From: CBDBIK01 sp965206145
Lineage (GTDB): Bacteria; Pseudomonadota; Alphaproteobacteria; TMED109
Assembly: GCA_965206145.1 (NCBI GenBank)
Contig: CBDBIK010000009.1
Location: forward strand, 310,001 to 374,000
Direction of reading: 5' to 3'
DNA: 64,000 nucleotides
This document shows positions 1-8,770 of the stretch, one piece after another (the first letter of the stretch is position 1; the number at the start of each line of letters is the position of its first letter). A program made the translations under genes and the position numbers. The notes under the pieces are model-generated. The model did not search any database, was not told the origin of the DNA, and saw only the letters and a list, made by a program, of their open reading frames with translations.

Positions 1-412
1 TTGAGCGGGCGGTACCCTCAATGATTCGACATGCCTGCTCAATGCCGGAGGCATTGAGATCGGCCATCTTCTCTTCGGCGATTTTGCGCACATCAGCGGC
101 GGAGACGTTTCCTACCGGTTCTTCCCGTCCAACCAACTTCGCACCCTTGTCGAGTTTGGCTGCGCGTTTGAGATAGTAGGACGCGGGCGGCTTCTTCACC
201 GTGAAGGTGAAGCTTTTGTCGACGTAAGCAGTGATCACCACGGGGATCGGGGCACCGGGCTCGGATGATCCCTGCGTCTCGGCGTTGAACGCCTTGCAGA
301 AGTCCATGATGTTGAGACCGGCTTGGCCGAGCGCGGGGCCGATCGGCGGCGAGGGATTGGCCTGCCCGGCTGGCACCTGGATCCGCACGTAGCCTTCGAT
401 TTTCTTTGCCAT
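1..412 (-). CDS. rplK: 50S ribosomal protein L11, 3' end beyond window
   Basis: Ribosomal protein L11 of the GTPase-associated centre of the 50S subunit. Reading the minus strand from the ATG at 412 gives MAKKIEGYVRIQVPAGQANP, then PPIGPALGQAGLNIMDFCK, the proline-rich N-terminal signature of L11. The C-terminal rRNA-binding part ends near EQACRIIEGTARS. About 137 codons are visible against a usual length near 142, so only the last few residues are missing at the window edge. It follows nusG by 25 bases, the standard secE-nusG-rplK order. The family is certain; the stop codon is not visible. Confidence 0.96.
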   Translation of the reverse strand, partial: MAKKIEGYVRIQVPAGQANPSPPIGPALGQAGLNIMDFCKAFNAETQGSSEPGAPIPVVITAYVDKSFTFTVKKPPASYYLKRAAKLDKGAKLVGREEPVGNVSAADVRKIAEEKMADLNASGIEQACRIIEGTARS

Positions 413-437
413 CTTCGTTTACGTCCTTTCGTCGACG

Positions 438-983
438 TCAGATCTTCTCGACCTGAGAGTACTCGAGTTCCACGGGGGTCGCCCGTCCGAAAATCGATAC
501 TGCGACCTTGACTCGGGAACGTTCCTCGTCAACTTCTTCAACGATTCCGTTGAACGAGGTGAAGGGGCCATCGCCCACGCGCACGTTCTCGCCTACCTCG
601 AAAATAACTGCGGGTCGTGGTCGCTCGACACCCTCTTGGATCTGGTGGCGGACTTGACCCGCCTCTTCATCGGTGATGGGAATGGGTTCCCCGTCAGCCT
701 CGATAAAGCCCATCACTCGCGGAACGTCAAGCACGATACGACGCGCGCGGTCGGTCATTGCCATGTTGACCAGCACGTAGCCAGGGAAAAACTTTCTCTG
801 GCTCTTAACCTTCCGGCCTCGCCGAAACTCGACGACATTTTCAGTCGGGACGATGGCCTCGCCGATTTCATCCTCGATTTTGGCTCGCTTGGCGTCGGTG
901 AGGATGTTGTCGGCAACTCGTGTCTCGAACCCGGAGTGGGCGTGGACGACGTACCAGAGCCGCTCCAACGTCTCGGTATTCAT
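438..983 (-). CDS. nusG: Transcription termination/antitermination factor NusG
   Basis: NusG, 181 residues, binds RNA polymerase and couples it to Rho or to the ribosome. The N-terminal NGN domain (about 8-110) contains LWYVVHAHSGFE and FFPGYVLVNM. The C-terminal KOW domain (about 125-181) contains VGDGPFTSFNGIVEEVDEE and ends VELEYSQVEKI. The frame is open upstream to 1217, but the ATG at 983 is chosen because it gives the family's normal N-terminus and overlaps the secE stop in an ATGA motif, implying translational coupling. rplK follows directly. Confidence 0.96.
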   Translation of the reverse strand: MNTETLERLWYVVHAHSGFETRVADNILTDAKRAKIEDEIGEAIVPTENVVEFRRGRKVKSQRKFFPGYVLVNMAMTDRARRIVLDVPRVMGFIEADGEPIPITDEEAGQVRHQIQEGVERPRPAVIFEVGENVRVGDGPFTSFNGIVEEVDEERSRVKVAVSIFGRATPVELEYSQVEKI

Positions 984-1177
984 CGGCCAAGTCCCAGGAT
1001 TGACTGCACGCCGAAAGCGATGATTTGGTCGACTCCGAGGAAGAAAAGTGACAGCAGGGTCACCATCACGAACACCATGCCGGTGGTGACGGCGGTTTCC
1101 TTGCGGGTGGGCCAAGTGACTCGGCCTAATTCTTGCCTGACCTCGCGTAAGAACGCGACGGGCGATGTTTTGGCCAT
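980..1177 (-). CDS. secE: Preprotein translocase subunit SecE
   Basis: Short single-membrane-span SecE, 65 residues, a subunit of the SecYEG translocon in the inner membrane. The start MAKTSPVAFLREVRQELGRV leads into the conserved VTWPTRKET amphipathic segment, followed by one hydrophobic helix (about 34-55, MVFVMVTLLSLFFLGVDQII). The frame is open further upstream to 1312, but the ATG at 1177 gives the usual short bacterial form. Its stop overlaps the nusG start by ATGA. tRNA-Trp lies about 170 bases upstream on the same strand. Confidence 0.94.
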   Translation of the reverse strand: MAKTSPVAFLREVRQELGRVTWPTRKETAVTTGMVFVMVTLLSLFFLGVDQIIAFGVQSILGLGR

Positions 1178-1347
1178 CAGACGCTCCCTCGTAGGCGCAC
1201 GCAAATCCGCCCCGCATCCTGCTGCCTCGTCCGCACGGAGGGTAGGGGGCACGGAAATCTCTACCGGAAAAGCGAGAATGGGGAAGATAGCGGAACCGGT
1301 GCGTTTCGCCAACTGTCGGGAGGCGATTCCTTATCCTTAATGCGAGC

Positions 1348-1424
1348 TGGCAGGAGTGGAGGGACTCGAACCCCCAACCCCCGGTTTTGGAGACCGGTGC
1401 TCTAGCCAGTTGAGCTACACTCCT
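1348..1424 (-). tRNA. tRNA-Trp (anticodon CCA)
   Basis: The reverse complement folds as a cloverleaf: acceptor AGGAGTG pairing with CACTCCT, D arm TAGCTCAACTGGCTAGAGC, anticodon stem CCGGT/ACCGG with loop CTCCAAA (anticodon CCA), and T arm GGGTTCGAGTCCC. The discriminator is G and the 3' CCA is encoded at 1348-1350. It is third in a Tyr-Gly-Trp series reading toward secE, the usual alphaproteobacterial position of tRNA-Trp. Confidence 0.95.
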
Positions 1425-1507
1425 CAGCTCGCAGACACACCGAGGCTAGGCTCCTCCGCCCCTCTCGGCAAAGAACGCGTGGCGTCCGTGGGCCTTTCGG
1501 CCCGGGC

Positions 1508-1581
1508 TGGAGCGGGTGATGGGAATCGAACCCACGTAACCAGCTTGGAAGGCTGGGGCTCTACCATTGAGCTACACCCGC
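1508..1581 (-). tRNA. tRNA-Gly (anticodon TCC)
   Basis: On the reverse complement, acceptor GCGGGTG pairs with CACCCGC, the D arm is TAGCTCAATGGTAGAGC, the anticodon loop CTTCCAA gives anticodon TCC (reads GGA/GGG), and the T arm is GGGTTCGATTCCC. Discriminator T, with CCA encoded at 1508-1510. It lies between tRNA-Tyr and tRNA-Trp. Confidence 0.95.
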
Positions 1582-1625
1582 GCAACTGACGACGGCACCT
1601 ACCGGAAGCGGGATGGAGGGCCAGA

Positions 1626-1711
1626 TGGTGCAGGGGGTAGGATTCGAACCCACGTAGACTTACGTCGCCAGATTTACAGTCTGGTGCCTTTAACCACTCG
1701 GCCACCCCTGC
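1626..1711 (-). tRNA. tRNA-Tyr (anticodon GTA)
   Basis: Class II tRNA of 86 bases including CCA. On the reverse complement, acceptor GCAGGGG pairs with CCCCTGC, the D arm is GCCGAGTGGTTAAAGGC, and the anticodon stem CCAGA/TCTGG holds loop CTGTAAA (anticodon GTA). An extended variable arm and T arm GGGTTCGAATCCT follow. CCA is encoded at 1626-1628. It is the first gene of the Tyr-Gly-Trp cluster. Confidence 0.95.
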
Positions 1712-1864
1712 ATCGCCTCGCCGGTGTGTGCGCATCGTCGGAAAGCATTGACTTTATCCCGCCAGGTGCCTGGTGTGTCAAGGAATCGGTGCGTTTTAAT
1801 TCCGGCGGGTAGGGAAGTTTGTGGTAGGATTGGCTGTCCAAAGATCCATACCCGGGGGATAACG

Positions 1865-2200
1865 GTGCTCCTTGATGTCCGCACGTATACTTGCCGTCCA
1901 GCGATGATTCGCAAGCACTTGGAACTCTACGAGCGCCTTGGCAAGGAGCCCCAGACTAGGCATCTCGGTCCGCCCCTCGTCTATATGACTTGCGAGACTC
2001 CCAACCCGAACCAGTACACTCACATATGGGTGTACGAGAACGCAGGCGACAGGGAAGCCAAACGTGCGGCGATGTGGAAGGATCCGGATTGGAATACTTA
2101 CATCGCGGAAAGTAAGAAACTCGGCGCGCTACTTGAACAGGAGAATCGGCTGATGGTCGCTGTTGATTTCTTCCCCGAGCCGAAGCCGGTGGAGGGATAG
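1865..2200 (+). CDS. NIPSNAP-family protein
   Basis: A 111-residue protein of the NIPSNAP family (ferredoxin-like alpha/beta fold, related to dimeric ABM proteins). It starts LLDVRTYTCRPAM, the typical first strand of the family, and later has HIWVYENAGDREAKRAAMWK, the usual strand-loop-helix with conserved W and R. The GTG start at 1865 is chosen because a GGGGGA ribosome site precedes it and no domain sequence lies upstream. Bacterial NIPSNAP proteins have no firm enzymatic role; none is proposed. The Ogt-type gene starts 1 base after its stop, so the two are probably cotranscribed. Confidence 0.8.
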   Translation: MLLDVRTYTCRPAMIRKHLELYERLGKEPQTRHLGPPLVYMTCETPNPNQYTHIWVYENAGDREAKRAAMWKDPDWNTYIAESKKLGALLEQENRLMVAVDFFPEPKPVEG

Positions 2201-2201
2201 G

Positions 2202-2792
2202 GTGCACATTGAGTTGACACCTCCTTCCGGGAAAGAAACCCCACCCCTTCAGGTTGTCTGGGACGAACATGTCCCTGGCGGGAGCGGATTGGAGTTTCGC
2301 CACGCCTGGTTCTCGACCCAGTTTGGTGATGCGTTCGCGCTGTGCTCGGAGAAGGGTGTTGCCGGTCTTGGTTTCGCAAATGAGAGAAGCCGAGAGAAAG
2401 CTCAATCGCATTTCGTGAAGGAACTCTGGCCAGAGGCTCGCTGGACTGAGGACGAGGACGCGGTCGCCCTTGCCATGGGAGAATCCGGGCCTTCGCAGAT
2501 ACATCTTCGTGGCACGCCATTTCAGCATCGTGTGTGGGATGCGTTGCTGGCATGTCCCTCCGGCGAGACGTGTTCCTACGCCGACCTTGCCCGGGCTGTC
2601 GGCGGCAAATCGGGCACTTCGCGTGCTGTGGGCGGTGCGTTGTCGGCCAATCCGGTCTCATGGTTTGTTCCCTGCCATCGCGTGGTCGGGAGTGACGGAG
2701 AGATGACTGGCTATCTCTGGGGAATCCCGGTCAAGCAATCAATGATTCTTTGGGAGTCGAAGGCACGCGAGTCGAAGATTTCTTCCGAGTGA
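2202..2792 (+). CDS. ogt: Methylated-DNA--protein-cysteine S-methyltransferase, Ogt type
   Basis: A 196-residue O6-methylguanine-DNA methyltransferase, which repairs O6-alkylguanine by transferring the alkyl group irreversibly to its own cysteine. The active-site motif PCHRVVGSDG is present, preceded by the DNA-binding segment TPFQHRVWDALLACPSGETC and SYADLARAVG. The N-terminal half (VHIELTPPSGKE onward) is a degenerate N-domain like those in Ogt and in the C-terminal part of Ada; no AraC domain is present. GTG at 2202 follows GGAGGG. Its TGA overlaps the next start in GTGA, coupling it to rlmB. Confidence 0.88.
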   Translation: MHIELTPPSGKETPPLQVVWDEHVPGGSGLEFRHAWFSTQFGDAFALCSEKGVAGLGFANERSREKAQSHFVKELWPEARWTEDEDAVALAMGESGPSQIHLRGTPFQHRVWDALLACPSGETCSYADLARAVGGKSGTSRAVGGALSANPVSWFVPCHRVVGSDGEMTGYLWGIPVKQSMILWESKARESKISSE

Positions 2793-3637
2793 AGACAAGG
2801 GCTCCAGGGAAGAAGCACACGAAGTATCGCCGCCGCCGAAGCGGAAATCGCTCCTCCGAACCAGTCTGGCTTTACGGCCACCACACCATTCGTGCTGCTC
2901 TGGCCAATCCTGCCCGTCGCATCCGCCGTCTGCTCATCGCCCAGGAAATCGGCGATTCTCTTGCCGGGGCGTTTGCCCATGGATTGCGCCGGAGGGTTTC
3001 CTCGCTGGAGATCGAACGGGTTCCCCGGGATGACATCGACCGTAGGTTCGGAGCGGGTGCAGTGCACCAGGGGGTGGCTCTTGAGGTGGAACCGCTCGCC
3101 GAGGTTGGTTTCGGGGACGCTTGCAATGGCATTCGCAAGGGCTCTGTCGCGGTGTGTCTCGACCAGGTGAGCGATCCGCAGAACGTGGGTGCTGTTCTAC
3201 GCTCAGCCTCGGCGTTCGGGGCTGCTTTCCTGCTGATGCCTGCCCGTCATACTCCGGGCGGAAGTGCGGCACTTGCCAAAGCGGCTTCAGGCGGACTTGA
3301 GACGGTTCCCATGGTGCGGGTTGTCAACCTTGCTTCAGCCCTGGAGAGGCTTCGAGAGGCGGGCATGGCCTGTATCGGCTTTGACCCTGAATCTCCGCAC
3401 AGCCTTGGCGATGTTCGCGACCGCCATGCCGATCGCCATGCCTTCGCACTGGTGCTCGGTGCCGAAGGTGCAGGACTTCGCAAGCGAACCCGGGAGAGTT
3501 GTGATGCTCTTGCTTCCATCCCGATTCTGTCCCGACAGGGGAGCCTCAACGTGTCGGTGAGTTGCGCGATCGGGCTCTACGAGTTTGCTTCTGGACAACG
3601 GAAAAAGTCTGGCGGGGAGAAGGCGAAGAAAACCTGA
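2789..3637 (+). CDS. rlmB: 23S rRNA 2'-O-methyltransferase, RlmB/TrmH (SPOUT) family
   Basis: A 282-residue SPOUT methyltransferase. An N-terminal L30e-like substrate-binding domain starts at VWLYGHHTIRAAL. The knotted catalytic domain carries LDQVSDPQNVGAVLRSASAF (motif 1), LVLGAEGAGLRKRTRESCD (motif 2) and SLNVSVSCAIGLYE (motif 3). This set matches RlmB, which methylates G2251 of 23S rRNA (E. coli numbering), though other TrmH-family targets cannot be excluded. GTG at 2789 overlaps the preceding stop (GTGA) and skips a frame-open extension from 2750. The N-terminus is very basic (KKHTKYRRRRSGNR). tRNA-Lys follows 62 bases later. Confidence 0.88.
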   Translation: MKTRAPGKKHTKYRRRRSGNRSSEPVWLYGHHTIRAALANPARRIRRLLIAQEIGDSLAGAFAHGLRRRVSSLEIERVPRDDIDRRFGAGAVHQGVALEVEPLAEVGFGDACNGIRKGSVAVCLDQVSDPQNVGAVLRSASAFGAAFLLMPARHTPGGSAALAKAASGGLETVPMVRVVNLASALERLREAGMACIGFDPESPHSLGDVRDRHADRHAFALVLGAEGAGLRKRTRESCDALASIPILSRQGSLNVSVSCAIGLYEFASGQRKKSGGEKAKKT

Positions 3638-3699
3638 CGGCCCGAGGGAGGCCCACGTCTTGTCGCGGTTCGGGACAGCCTCTACCTTGCGCTCTTGCG

Positions 3700-3775
<76 letters not shown>

Positions 3776-3816
3776 CCTGACTCGTTGAAGGGGGCTGGGC
3801 CTTGGGGTTTTATGCC

Positions 3817-6348
3817 CTAGTTTTCCGCTGTCTCGAGTGTCCGCCGTTCCTCGTGCATCTCATAACACTCGATCATGTCATTCTCACGCAGGTCGTCATA
3901 CTTCTCGAGCGACATGCCGCACTCGGTGCCGGAACGCACTTCTTTGACGTCGTCTTTGAAGCGCTTGAGCGTTGAGAGGGAACCCTCGTAGATGACGATG
4001 GCGTCCCGGAGCAAGCGCACCTTGGCGCCTCGTTTGACCGTCCCCTCGGTGATTTCGCATCCGGCAACATTCCCGAGCTTGCTCACGCGGAACACCTGCT
4101 TCACGCGGGCGTAACCGAGGAACTCCTCGCGGACTGCCGGTGCAAGGAGGTCCGACAGCATGGAGCGCACGTCGTCGATCAGGTCGTGGATCAAGGCGTA
4201 GTAGCGGACGTCGACGCCCTGCGAGCGGGCCTGTTGGCGGGATACCGCGTCGGCGCGGACATTGAAACCGATGACCAGCGCTGGTGTTGCGGCGGCAAGT
4301 GTCACGTCCGATTCGGTTATAGCGCCCACTCCTTCGAGCAGGATCTGGCAGCCGACTTCCTCGGTGCCGAGAGCGCCGAGCGCGCTGGCGATTGCTTGCA
4401 GTGAGCCGTGGGCGTCCGCCTTGATGATGACGGAGAGCTGGCGCTTCTGCTCGGTGCCGATATTGCGGATCAAATCCTCGACGCTGGAACTCTTGGCGAG
4501 GATGGCGGCGCGCTTTTGTTTCTCAAGACGCTCGCGGTACTCGCTCACCTCGCGGGCTCGTGCTTCGTTGTGTACGACGACGAACTCGTCTCCAGCACTC
4601 GGAACCTGGCTTAACCCCAGCATTTCGACGGGCATCGAGGGGAAGGCTTCTTGTGCCTTGCGACCACGATCGTCAGAGAGAGCACGCACGCGCCCCCACT
4701 TCGAGCCGGCGACGACGATGTCGCCCACGCGGAGGGTTCCGCGTTGGACCATGAGCGTGGCGACAACCCCACGTCCTCGATCGAGGCGAGCCTCGATCAC
4801 CACGCCTTCGGCGCTTCGGTCGGGGTTGGCTTTGAGATCAGCGATTTCCGCCTGCAGGAGGATCGCTTCTTCGAGACGGTCGATGTTGGTCTTTTTCGTT
4901 GCTGAGACTTCAATGGCAATGATGTCTCCGCCCATGTCTTCGGTTACAAGTTCATGCTGGACAAGCTGTTGCTTGACCTTGTTCGGGTCCGCATTGGGCA
5001 TGTCGGTTTTGTTGATGGCAAGGACGATGGGCTTGCCTGCGGCACGGGCGTGCTGTGCCGCCTCAATGGTTTGGGCCATGACCCCGTCATCTGCGGCCAC
5101 CACAAGCACGACGATGTCGGTGACGTCTGCCCCGCGTGCACGCATGGCAGTAAACGCTGAGTGGCCGGGTGTGTCGATGAACGTGATCTTGCCGCCGGCC
5201 TTAGTTTCGACTTGGTAGGCACCGACGTGTTGGGTGATCCCGCCGGCCTCTTTCGCCGCCACGTCGGCTTCGCGAATCGCATCGAGCAGGGAAGTCTTGC
5301 CATGGTCGACGTGGCCCATGACCGTCACCACGGGCCATCGCGCCTGGAGATCTCCCTCGTCGTCTTGCTCGGCCTTCAACCCAATTTCCACGTCGGCGGC
5401 CGAGACTCGTTTTACGGGATGGCCTAGCTCGGTTGCCACGAGTTCGGCCGTCTCGGCGTCGATGGCTTGGGTGACTGTAGCCATGATGTCGAGTGACATC
5501 AGGGTTTTCACCACTTCCGCGCTTCGGATCGCCATGCGATTGGCGAGATCCTGAACGGTGATCGCTTCAGGAATCACGACCTCTCGCACCACCTTTTGCG
5601 GTGTGCCACCGTCGGCCTTCTTCTGGGCCTGGCGTTCTTTTTCCCGCGCCCGGCGGACGGAAGCGAGACTTCTCTGGCGTTCGGTGTCGTCGAGTGCCTG
5701 CTGGACGGTGATCTTTCCGGAGCGCCGTCGTTGTTGTTCGGGGCGGCCCTGCTGTTGTTTGCGGTTATCGCGCTTGGTCTTGCGTGGTTTGCGTGCCCGT
5801 TCGGGTGTCTCGGTCGGACCGGAAGGAGCCGGCCTCGGATGCGACGTGGGTGCTCGGGCGCGGGCTTCCCTCGGCGGTCTCCCGCCGGATGGTGCAGGCG
5901 CATCGGCTCGCGGACGAGGTGGTGTGCGTCGTGCGGGCGGCCGTTCCGTTTCGGTAACTTTTTTAGGCGGTAGCGGCGTGGGTGGGACAGGCGGCGGAGC
6001 AATGCTCGCCTCCTCGCCTCCTTGCGAGGCTTTCTCGATGGCTTCCGAGCGCACAGAACGTTCAACTTCCGAGAGTCCCTCCTTGACGGTCTGGATGGAC
6101 GATTTTGATGGCGCGGAAGGTGTTGTCGGTAGAGGCGGAAGATCGATTCCGGGGAGCTTGGCCTTCACTTCAGCAATTTTCCCTTCGGCACCACGTTTGA
6201 AGACGCGCTTCTTCTTGACCTCGACCTCGACTGATTTGAGGCGACCGTGAGAGAATTGCTGGCTGACGGTGCCGCCACTCGTTGTGCGACGAAGCTCAAA
6301 CTGGTTTGGCTGGTCAGACTTGCCGTTGTCGGATGAGGCTTTTGTCAT
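3817..6348 (-). CDS. infB: Translation initiation factor IF-2
   Basis: IF-2, 843 residues, the GTPase that delivers initiator fMet-tRNA to the 30S subunit. The long basic, proline-rich N-terminal region (1-250) is low complexity. An IF2_N helical module (about 257-310, VVIPEAITVQDLANRM) precedes the G domain: G1 GHVDHGKT (345-352), G3 DTPGHSAFT, G4 NKTD. The C-terminal domains bind fMet-tRNA. The ATG at 6348 overlaps the ylxR stop (ATGA). The usual downstream rbfA, truB, rpsO and pnp are absent; infB ends against tRNA-Lys, so the ancestral operon is broken here. Confidence 0.97.
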   Translation of the reverse strand: MTKASSDNGKSDQPNQFELRRTTSGGTVSQQFSHGRLKSVEVEVKKKRVFKRGAEGKIAEVKAKLPGIDLPPLPTTPSAPSKSSIQTVKEGLSEVERSVRSEAIEKASQGGEEASIAPPPVPPTPLPPKKVTETERPPARRTPPRPRADAPAPSGGRPPREARARAPTSHPRPAPSGPTETPERARKPRKTKRDNRKQQQGRPEQQRRRSGKITVQQALDDTERQRSLASVRRAREKERQAQKKADGGTPQKVVREVVIPEAITVQDLANRMAIRSAEVVKTLMSLDIMATVTQAIDAETAELVATELGHPVKRVSAADVEIGLKAEQDDEGDLQARWPVVTVMGHVDHGKTSLLDAIREADVAAKEAGGITQHVGAYQVETKAGGKITFIDTPGHSAFTAMRARGADVTDIVVLVVAADDGVMAQTIEAAQHARAAGKPIVLAINKTDMPNADPNKVKQQLVQHELVTEDMGGDIIAIEVSATKKTNIDRLEEAILLQAEIADLKANPDRSAEGVVIEARLDRGRGVVATLMVQRGTLRVGDIVVAGSKWGRVRALSDDRGRKAQEAFPSMPVEMLGLSQVPSAGDEFVVVHNEARAREVSEYRERLEKQKRAAILAKSSSVEDLIRNIGTEQKRQLSVIIKADAHGSLQAIASALGALGTEEVGCQILLEGVGAITESDVTLAAATPALVIGFNVRADAVSRQQARSQGVDVRYYALIHDLIDDVRSMLSDLLAPAVREEFLGYARVKQVFRVSKLGNVAGCEITEGTVKRGAKVRLLRDAIVIYEGSLSTLKRFKDDVKEVRSGTECGMSLEKYDDLRENDMIECYEMHEERRTLETAEN

Positions 6349-6959
6349 GCCGGGTCTCTTGGCTCTGTGTTTCTCAGGCCCGTGAATCGCTGGATCTCTC
6401 GCAGCGTCCGCTCGGCGAGTGCGCCGGGTGCGACTGCAATGAAGGAGGCGCAGGTTACGCCAAAAAGATTGCCAAGCACTTCTCCTTCGGGGCCGGTTCC
6501 AGAAGAGATGCTGAGTTTGTCGGCGACGGACTTCATGCGCTTCGATTCCGTACCTGCATCTTCGGCAACGACGAGTACGCCCGCATTACCATTTTTCATG
6601 GCGGCAAGACACCGATCGCGTCCGTAGGTCGCTTGGCCGGCTTTGCGCGCGATCCCGATGCCCTCGAGAAGCCGCCGTTCGACAAGGGTGGAAGTCTGGT
6701 TGGAGAGATTTTCAGGGGCTTCGCAGCGTCGTCCAAAGGAACGGGGGAAGAGGCCTGTGCGGACGGCTTTGTCGATGTGACGACGGGATGCACCGACCCA
6801 GGCCCCTCGTCCGGGGAGACGTTCGGCCACGTCCGGGATCACGGATCCTTCGAAGACCACGAAGCGCACTAGGCCCTCGCGCGGTTCGGGCTCGCGGGTA
6901 ACGAGGCAGCAGCGCATCCCATCGTGAGTATGGGGAATTACAGGTTCGGTTTGCGTCAC
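6345..6959 (-). CDS. ylxR: YlxR-like RNA-binding protein (DUF448) fused to L7Ae-like domain
   Basis: A 204-residue protein with an N-terminal DUF448/YlxR domain (about 12-90: RCCLVTREPEPREGLVRFVV and LPGRGAWVGASRRHIDKAV) and a C-terminal L7Ae/L30e-like domain (about 95-190: IGIARKAGQATYGRDRC, AGVLVVAEDAG). This two-domain form between nusA and infB is typical of Alphaproteobacteria. YlxR binds RNA and has been tied to transcription and RNase P function in some bacteria; its role here is unproven. It overlaps both neighbours by ATGA. Confidence 0.88.
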   Translation of the reverse strand: MTQTEPVIPHTHDGMRCCLVTREPEPREGLVRFVVFEGSVIPDVAERLPGRGAWVGASRRHIDKAVRTGLFPRSFGRRCEAPENLSNQTSTLVERRLLEGIGIARKAGQATYGRDRCLAAMKNGNAGVLVVAEDAGTESKRMKSVADKLSISSGTGPEGEVLGNLFGVTCASFIAVAPGALAERTLREIQRFTGLRNTEPRDPA

Positions 6960-8770
6960 GTCGAATTTTCGTCCTTAGATTCATTGCTGGATTCGCTGGC
7001 GTTTTCTTCAGCCTTGACAGAAGATTCGCCCCCCGTTTCGGCTTTGTTGGACACAATGGGTGTGTCGATCGCATCAGCCCCAAGCTTTGCATTGCCCGTG
7101 TCTGCCGTCGTTTCAGCGGAACTCTCGGAGTCCGCGGGATTTTGTTCTTCGTCGGCGAACCAGTGAGCCCTTGCGGTCATGATAACCGTTCCAACTTCCT
7201 CTTCGGACAGTGCCACGTCGACGAGCTGCATGCCTGCGCTCATGACCTCATCGTTGGCAAGAAAGAAAACACGAAGTTTCTCAAGGGCAGTTTTGTCTTT
7301 GAGAATCTCCATGAGCTCGTCGACAGCAAGTTCGGCCACGTCGTCACGGGTGCGCACGGCGTTCAGTCCAAGGACCACGAGCATCGCCGGTGTCAGGCCT
7401 TCGATGGTGGCCGTTTCCTCGGTCACTCCAAGCCTTTTCCAGAGTTCAAGCAGTTTCTCGTTGCGTTCGGCGATGACCGTGGCAGCACGTTCGCGCAATT
7501 CCTGGGCGACCTCCTCACGGAGCCCCTCGATCTCGGCGAGTTCCTCAAAGGGAACGTAGGCGACAGCCTCGAGGGAATCGAAACCCTCGGTGACCAGAAG
7601 GTGAGCGACCACTTCGTCTACGTCGAGCGTCTGGACGAATATGCGGATGAGTTTTTTCAGTTCTTCCTGGCGACGTTCGGAAGCCATTTTCTCGGTGAGG
7701 ATATCGATATCCCAGCCGGTGAGTTTGGAGGCGAGACGGACGTTCTGTCCTCGTCGTCCGATCGCGAAGCTCTGCTGCTCCTCGGGAACTATTACCTCGA
7801 CGCGGGAAGCTTCCTCGTCGAGGACGACTTTTGTCACTTCGGCGGGGACGAGGGCATTGACGATGAAAGTTGCGGTGTCGGGCGACCATTGAATGATGTC
7901 GATGCGCTCGCCTTGGAGCTCGCCTACCACCGCCTGGACGCGGCTTCCCCTCATGCCGACACAGGCTCCTACTGGATCAATGCTGGGGTCGCTGGACACG
8001 ACGGCGATTTTGGCCCGGCTACCGGGATCACGGGCCGCGGCACGAATTTCAACGATGCCGTCGTAGATCTCTGGAACTTCTTGGGCGAACAATTTAATGA
8101 GGAATTCGTTGCAGGCGCGGGAAAGTAAGATCTGTGGTCCTTTGGCTTCCTCGCGCACGTCCAAGATGTAAGAGCGAACCCGGTCGCCCGGACGGTAGCT
8201 CTCTTTGGCGAGCGTCTGGTCGCGGCGCATGAAGCCTTCGGCCCGACCGAGGTCGACAATGACGTTGCCGTATTCGAACTGCTTGACGATTCCGTTGATG
8301 ATCTCGCCGACGCGGTCCTTGAATTCTTCGTACTGGCGCTCCCGCTCGGCTTCTCGGATCTTTTGATAAACGACCTGCTTGGCGGTCTGGGCGGAGAGTC
8401 GTTCCACATCGACAGGGGGGAGAGGCTCGTAGATGAGGTCACCGACCTTGGCATCGGGGGCATCGGGATCGCGTGTTTTTGCTTCTTCGATGGTGATCTG
8501 TTTTGCGCGGTCTTCGACGGGGTTAGCGATCTCAAGGACGCGTTTGAGCGCAATGGCACCCGATGCGCGGTCGATTTCAGCTTGGATTTCGAGATCCTGC
8601 CCGTACTTGCGCAAGGCTGCCGTCTGCACTGCCTGCTCCATCGCCCCGAGGACGACGGACGTATCGATAAGTCGCTCGCGCGCGATCGATTCCGCGAACT
8701 CTAGAAGTTCCGGTCTCCCCAGTTCGGGGAGCGTGTTGCTCGGTGCGATCGTGTCCGTGTCGGACGTCAA
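6956..8770 (-). CDS. nusA: Transcription termination/antitermination factor NusA
   Basis: NusA, 604 residues, binds RNA polymerase and nascent RNA to modulate pausing, termination and antitermination. In order: N-terminal RNAP-binding domain (1-130, RERLIDTSVVLGAMEQAVQ), S1 domain (about 135-200, GEIINGIVKQFEYGNVIVDL), KH domains (DPVGACVGMRGSRVQAV and AIGRRGQNVRLASKLTGWDI), and C-terminal helical acidic repeats. After residue 550 there is an unusually long Ser/Glu/Ala-rich acidic tail ending SSNESKDENST. rimP normally precedes nusA, but only 164 noncoding bases lie between this start and trmB. Confidence 0.96.
   Translation of the reverse strand: MTSDTDTIAPSNTLPELGRPELLEFAESIARERLIDTSVVLGAMEQAVQTAALRKYGQDLEIQAEIDRASGAIALKRVLEIANPVEDRAKQITIEEAKTRDPDAPDAKVGDLIYEPLPPVDVERLSAQTAKQVVYQKIREAERERQYEEFKDRVGEIINGIVKQFEYGNVIVDLGRAEGFMRRDQTLAKESYRPGDRVRSYILDVREEAKGPQILLSRACNEFLIKLFAQEVPEIYDGIVEIRAAARDPGSRAKIAVVSSDPSIDPVGACVGMRGSRVQAVVGELQGERIDIIQWSPDTATFIVNALVPAEVTKVVLDEEASRVEVIVPEEQQSFAIGRRGQNVRLASKLTGWDIDILTEKMASERRQEELKKLIRIFVQTLDVDEVVAHLLVTEGFDSLEAVAYVPFEELAEIEGLREEVAQELRERAATVIAERNEKLLELWKRLGVTEETATIEGLTPAMLVVLGLNAVRTRDDVAELAVDELMEILKDKTALEKLRVFFLANDEVMSAGMQLVDVALSEEEVGTVIMTARAHWFADEEQNPADSESSAETTADTGNAKLGADAIDTPIVSNKAETGGESSVKAEENASESSNESKDENST

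Noticed and set aside
3776..3816. Terminator between tRNA-Lys and infB
   Set aside because: Only a 4-bp GGGC/GCCC pairing near a TTTT; too weak to call.
4262..5218. Long plus-strand open frame (318 codons) inside infB
   Set aside because: It is antisense to the conserved IF-2 G domain, is rich in Ser/Ala/Arg from complementary codon bias and shows no family motif.
7142..8128. Long plus-strand open frame (328 codons) inside nusA
   Set aside because: Antisense to the KH and S1 domains of NusA; no ribosome site or recognisable domain.
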